Shown: in pieces, positions 61,344-64,000 of the stretch
How the letters are laid out: each line of letters opens with the position of its first letter
Numbering within the stretch: the first letter of the stretch is position 1
Source: Lacinutrix algicola
GTDB taxonomy: Bacteria > Bacteroidota > Bacteroidia > Flavobacteriales > Flavobacteriaceae
NCBI RefSeq assembly: GCF_001418085.1
Contig: NZ_LIQH01000040.1
Span: 310,001 to 374,000 of the forward strand
Length of the DNA: 64,000 nucleotides
Direction: 5' to 3'
The notes under the pieces: model-generated
Database searches by the model: none
What the model was told of the DNA's origin: nothing
What the model saw: the letters and a program-made list of their open reading frames with translations, nothing else
Made by a program: the position numbers and the translations under genes

Positions 61344-62072
61344 TTATTTCCACAATTTCTTAGCGCGTTCTAAATCTTCAGGTGTATCAATTTCTACGCC
61401 TTGAACATTTGTTTCTACCATTTTTATACGTTTTCCGTACTCTAAATAGCGAATACATTCTATTTTTTCTGATGCTTCCAACATTAACATTGGTAAACGG
61501 TAGAAGTCTAATAAAGCTTCTTTTCTAAAGGCATAAACACCTTTGTGTTTGTAGTACTTTGTAGCCACTTCTTTATCTCTAGGATATGGTATTGGGCTAC
61601 GCGAAAAATAAAGAGCAAAATCTTTTTGATCTACAATTACCTTTACGGTATTTGGATTTTTTATTTCATCATCGTCAGTAATATGTACCATTAACGATGC
61701 TAAATCCACTTCTTTGTCCTTATCTTCTTTAAATACTTTAATCAATTTTCTTAGCGAATCTACCTCTGTAAAAGGCTCATCTCCTTGAACATTTACAACA
61801 ACATCCACATCCATAAACTCGATGGCTTCTGCAATTCTATCACTTCCACATTCGTGTTCTTTAATGCTCATTACTACTTTTCCATTAATACTTTCAATCT
61901 CTTTAAAGATGATATCACTATCTGTTACTACAACTACATCATCAAACAATTGTGTAGCAACTGTAGCTTCGTAGGTTCTAGTAATTACAGGTTTACCTCC
62001 CAAATCTTGCATAAGTTTGCCAGGAAAACGTGAAGCACTGTAGCGTGCTGGAATCATTGCGATAATTTTCAT
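61344..62072 (-). CDS. kdsB: 3-deoxy-manno-octulosonate cytidylyltransferase
   Basis: 242 residues. [17 protein letters not shown] (about 5-21) is the CTP-binding signature, with [11 protein letters not shown] (about 78-88), VNVQGDEPF (about 96-104) and [12 protein letters not shown] near the end. KdsB activates Kdo as CMP-Kdo for lipopolysaccharide inner core assembly. If KdnB is active, its natural substrate may be 8-amino-Kdo, as in Shewanella. It is the first gene of a five-gene operon and has a TATTTTTG -7 box 37 nt upstream. Confidence 0.95.
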   Translation of the reverse strand: MKIIAMIPARYSASRFPGKLMQDLGGKPVITRTYEATVATQLFDDVVVVTDSDIIFKEIESINGKVVMSIKEHECGSDRIAEAIEFMDVDVVVNVQGDEPFTEVDSLRKLIKVFKEDKDKEVDLASLMVHITDDDEIKNPNTVKVIVDQKDFALYFSRSPIPYPRDKEVATKYYKHKGVYAFRKEALLDFYRLPMLMLEASEKIECIRYLEYGKRIKMVETNVQGVEIDTPEDLERAKKLWK

Positions 62073-62109
62073 TTATTAAGCTGAAGTTTTAGCAGAATTA
62101 TTAACAAGT

Positions 62110-62117
62110 CAAAAATA
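62110..62117 (-). promoter_or_regulatory. Candidate -7 element of the kdsB operon
   Basis: The minus strand reads TATTTTTG, an exact TAnnTTTG match, 37 nt before the kdsB ATG. The -33 box is not clear. Confidence 0.4.
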
Positions 62118-62134
62118 TAATTTTTATACTGAAT

Positions 62135-62701
62135 TTAAGCGTTACGAGATTTAAACTTTTTATAAAGCTTAAAAATAATGAATAATATAAGGATTACTAA
62201 AAATATAGCTACTACAGGAAAAACTATAGAAACTGCAGACATTACAACTGCAGTTCCTGTTTCTACAGTAGAAACTACAGGATTTGCAATACCACCTGTT
62301 GTAGCTGTAGATGCCAGCCTAGTTGCACCAGATGTACTTGCAACTGCTGCTGCCGTTCCTCCGCCTGCAATTATTGCTAAAGCCCATGTAATTACAGGAC
62401 TTAAATCTGCAACTGTAGATACCATTACGGCTGTTCCTGCAATTGCTGCTAATGGAATCGCTACAGAATCTAACAAATTATCGACATAAGGGATATAATA
62501 GGTGAAAATTTCTACAACCGTGGCTACGCCTAAAACTATTAAAGCAGATAGACTTCCAATCCATTGCCAAGATTCGTTTAATTCCCAACCACCCATATAA
62601 GCAGTTAAGCTTAATGCAAATAATGGTACAAATACGCGAAAACCAACAGATGCCGCTAAACCTATACCTAAGCAAATACTAATTATTGTTTCAGTTGTCA
62701 T
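62135..62701 (-). CDS. DUF4126-type multi-pass membrane protein
   Basis: 188 residues with five or so hydrophobic segments. The opening ICLGIGLAASVGFRVFVPLF is typical of DUF4126 proteins, as is the glycine/alanine/threonine-rich middle (GGGTAAAVASTSGATRLAST, with ATTGGIANPVVSTVE), ending in a basic tail FKLYKKFKSRNA. It is an inner-membrane protein of unknown function. Its start overlaps the end of the upstream 70-aa gene by 11 bases, so the two are coupled. Confidence 0.85.
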   Translation of the reverse strand: MTTETIISICLGIGLAASVGFRVFVPLFALSLTAYMGGWELNESWQWIGSLSALIVLGVATVVEIFTYYIPYVDNLLDSVAIPLAAIAGTAVMVSTVADLSPVITWALAIIAGGGTAAAVASTSGATRLASTATTGGIANPVVSTVETGTAVVMSAVSIVFPVVAIFLVILILFIIFKLYKKFKSRNA

Positions 62702-62903
62702 TTTTTAATTTATTAAGAGATATTTTATAAGCAAAGTACATTACAAAACTGTAAACTACACCTCCAATTAACCAGACTATAGTACGTTTAAACATATTAT
62801 CCCATGTAAAATCATGGTTGATGATATCTAATACAATTGAGAAGCTCATCATGATTATTACAAATATCATACCTTCAATAATCCAACGTCGATATTTTTT
62901 CAT
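62691..62903 (-). CDS. Small two-helix membrane protein coupled to the DUF4126 gene
   Basis: 70 residues. MKKYRRWIIEGMIFVIIMM is a basic start followed by the first hydrophobic helix (to about residue 25); IVWLIGGVVYSFVMYFAYKI is the second. The end is basic (NKLKNDN). It overlaps the DUF4126 gene by 11 bases. Not recognised; it is probably a subunit or partner of the following protein. Confidence 0.75.
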   Translation of the reverse strand: MKKYRRWIIEGMIFVIIMMSFSIVLDIINHDFTWDNMFKRTIVWLIGGVVYSFVMYFAYKISLNKLKNDN

Positions 62904-63035
62904 AAAATAAAAAAGTATAATTAAATAGTTTGTTCTAAATTACCTACAATATAATCTTTAATAATTAATTTTAAGATAAGTTTCTTTCTACCAAAAACAA
63001 TTGTTTTAATATTAGATAAAAGATGCTAGAATCTT

Positions 63036-64000
63036 TTATTCAGCTTCAAAAAATTCATCAGGAAAACCTATTAAATACAATTTTTCTTTTGCCCTAGTTA
63101 CTGCGGTATATAACCAACGTAAATAATCTCTATTTATACCTTCGGGTAAATATGGCTGCTCTACAAATACTGTATTCCATTGCCCACCTTGCGATTTGTG
63201 GCATGTTATAGCATAAGAAAATTTCACTTGTAAAGCATTAAAATGATTATTGCCTTTTATTTTTAAGTACTTCTTGTATTTACTTGTTTCATCTTCGTAA
63301 TCCTTTTGTACTTCTTGATACAAACGGTTAGAGTCTTCGTAAGGTAAAGAAGGTGTTTCGGCATTAATTGTATCTAATAATAATACCGTTTCAATCGGAA
63401 TCATTTTAGGATAATCGACCATACGTATTTTAACTTCAGCAAATCGAAAACCATACAATTCTTTAATACTAAATATTTCAAGTACTTCTATAATATCTCC
63501 ATTGGCAATAAAACCAGCTTCACTTGTTGGTTTTAACCAAAAATAATTATTCTTAACTACCATAAGGTAATCACCAGCAGAGAGTTCATTTTCATTAAAT
63601 AAAATTCTACTTCGTATTTGCTGGTTATATAAATTCGCTCGTTTATTACTTCGCACAATAATTGCCATTTCTTCGTTTCCTAGAGTGCTATATGCATCGT
63701 TAATAGCATCCATAATATCGTAACCATCCACAAGCCTTACAATATCTGGAAAACCTTTAATATTAAACTGAAAATTTTCGAAAAAAGAACTAGCTATAGT
63801 TTCTCTTAATAAAGTAGCATTTTCTAAAATTCCGGAGTCTTGACCTTGACGCATAACTTCGTCTAATTCCATTTTAGTAACTTCTTTATCATAATTTAAG
63901 CTCAATAAATTCTCATCTAAAGCAGGACTTAAATCTAGTTTTACAGGCGGTAACTGTGCTGTATCTCCAATTAAAAGTAATTTACATTTCTGCCCTTGAT
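63036..64000 (-). CDS. RecD-like ATP-dependent helicase, C-terminal part (partial)
   Basis: The gene runs off the right edge: the frame is open from the stop at 63036 to base 64000 with no usable start. The upstream end reads QGQKCKLLLIGDTAQLPPV (Walker B-adjacent motif III of superfamily 1B helicases), and the end shows YAITCHKSQGGQWNTVFVEQ and RWLYTAVTRAKEKLYLIG, the UvrD/RecD C-terminal motifs V and VI. So it is an SF1 DNA helicase of RecD2 or related type, with DNA-repair function. The N-terminal Walker A is outside the window. Flavobacteria often carry this protein as a single gene. Confidence 0.88.
   Translation of the reverse strand, partial: QGQKCKLLLIGDTAQLPPVKLDLSPALDENLLSLNYDKEVTKMELDEVMRQGQDSGILENATLLRETIASSFFENFQFNIKGFPDIVRLVDGYDIMDAINDAYSTLGNEEMAIIVRSNKRANLYNQQIRSRILFNENELSAGDYLMVVKNNYFWLKPTSEAGFIANGDIIEVLEIFSIKELYGFRFAEVKIRMVDYPKMIPIETVLLLDTINAETPSLPYEDSNRLYQEVQKDYEDETSKYKKYLKIKGNNHFNALQVKFSYAITCHKSQGGQWNTVFVEQPYLPEGINRDYLRWLYTAVTRAKEKLYLIGFPDEFFEAE

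Noticed and set aside
62178-62489. 103-aa ORF antisense to the DUF4126 gene
   Set aside because: Low-complexity mirror of the Ala/Gly/Thr-rich membrane protein, with no start context.

Overview
The window is a stretch of an AT-rich Flavobacteriaceae (Bacteroidetes) chromosome. The evidence is a type IX secretion C-terminal sorting domain, Bacteroidetes-type promoters (TTG/TTTG, a spacer of about 17-23 nt, then TAnnTTTG), weak Shine-Dalgarno sites, lipoproteins with SxC/AC lipoboxes, a fused NnrE-NnrD, a fused ThrA, and EttA, ClpC and GyrA of flavobacterial type. A marine genus near Olleya, Lacinutrix or Winogradskyella is a guess from overall flavour, not a demonstrated assignment. No rRNA, tRNA, CRISPR array, prophage or transposase was seen.

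Layout. 1-5.5 kb: the 3' end of fumC, a degraded Crp/Fnr regulator, hutI and hutG (histidine degradation), two small membrane proteins and a GNAT enzyme. 5.6-6.7 kb: a secreted six-repeat propeller with a T9SS sorting domain. 6.7-16.4 kb: a nine-gene minus-strand cluster that I regard as the most interesting part of the window: a long coiled-coil protein, a 351-aa orphan, an AAA+ ATPase, a NudK-type Nudix hydrolase translationally coupled to it, a 411-aa orphan (possibly DUF6638), three small membrane proteins (one with a PH-like tail) and a 583-aa membrane-anchored orphan. 16.6-31.7 kb: mostly housekeeping genes (a UlaG-like lipoprotein, EttA, MFS exporter, a pirin/MarR/FMN-reductase redox cluster, acyl-CoA carboxylase beta subunit, TPR protein, GyrA, ClpC). 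31.8-42.5 kb: a SpoIIAA-like protein, hutH divergent from a TlpA-like lipoprotein, nnr, the thrABC operon, a VOC protein and a gamma-glutamylcyclotransferase-like protein.

42.6-47 kb is a likely TetR-controlled detoxification locus (NAD(P)-binding protein, TetR, SDR, two tandem alpha/beta-hydrolase lipoproteins) with two nearly identical palindromic operators. 47-49 kb is an accessory island in which unknown genes are punctuated by repeats resembling cassette boundaries; one gene there is frameshifted. 49-56.8 kb returns to conserved genes: gcvT, glutaminase, an RmlD-like protein, a stand-alone HflX N-domain, a pterin dehydratase, a Prc-like S41 protease coupled to a secreted helical protein, and yebC with a strong promoter and leader hairpin. 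A frameshifted lipoprotein follows. 58.3-62.1 kb is a Kdo operon (kdsB, HAD phosphatase, CAT-like acyltransferase, KdnB-like Kdo 8-oxidase, PlsC-like acyltransferase). The window ends with DUF4126 and small membrane proteins and the C-terminal part of a RecD-like helicase.

Short palindromic repeats of at least three kinds are scattered in the gaps, some inside operons: a CCTGCGAAGGCAGG core, a TCATTGCGAG core, and a larger double-hairpin element. All calls come from reading the sequence and remembered family features; no database search was run.
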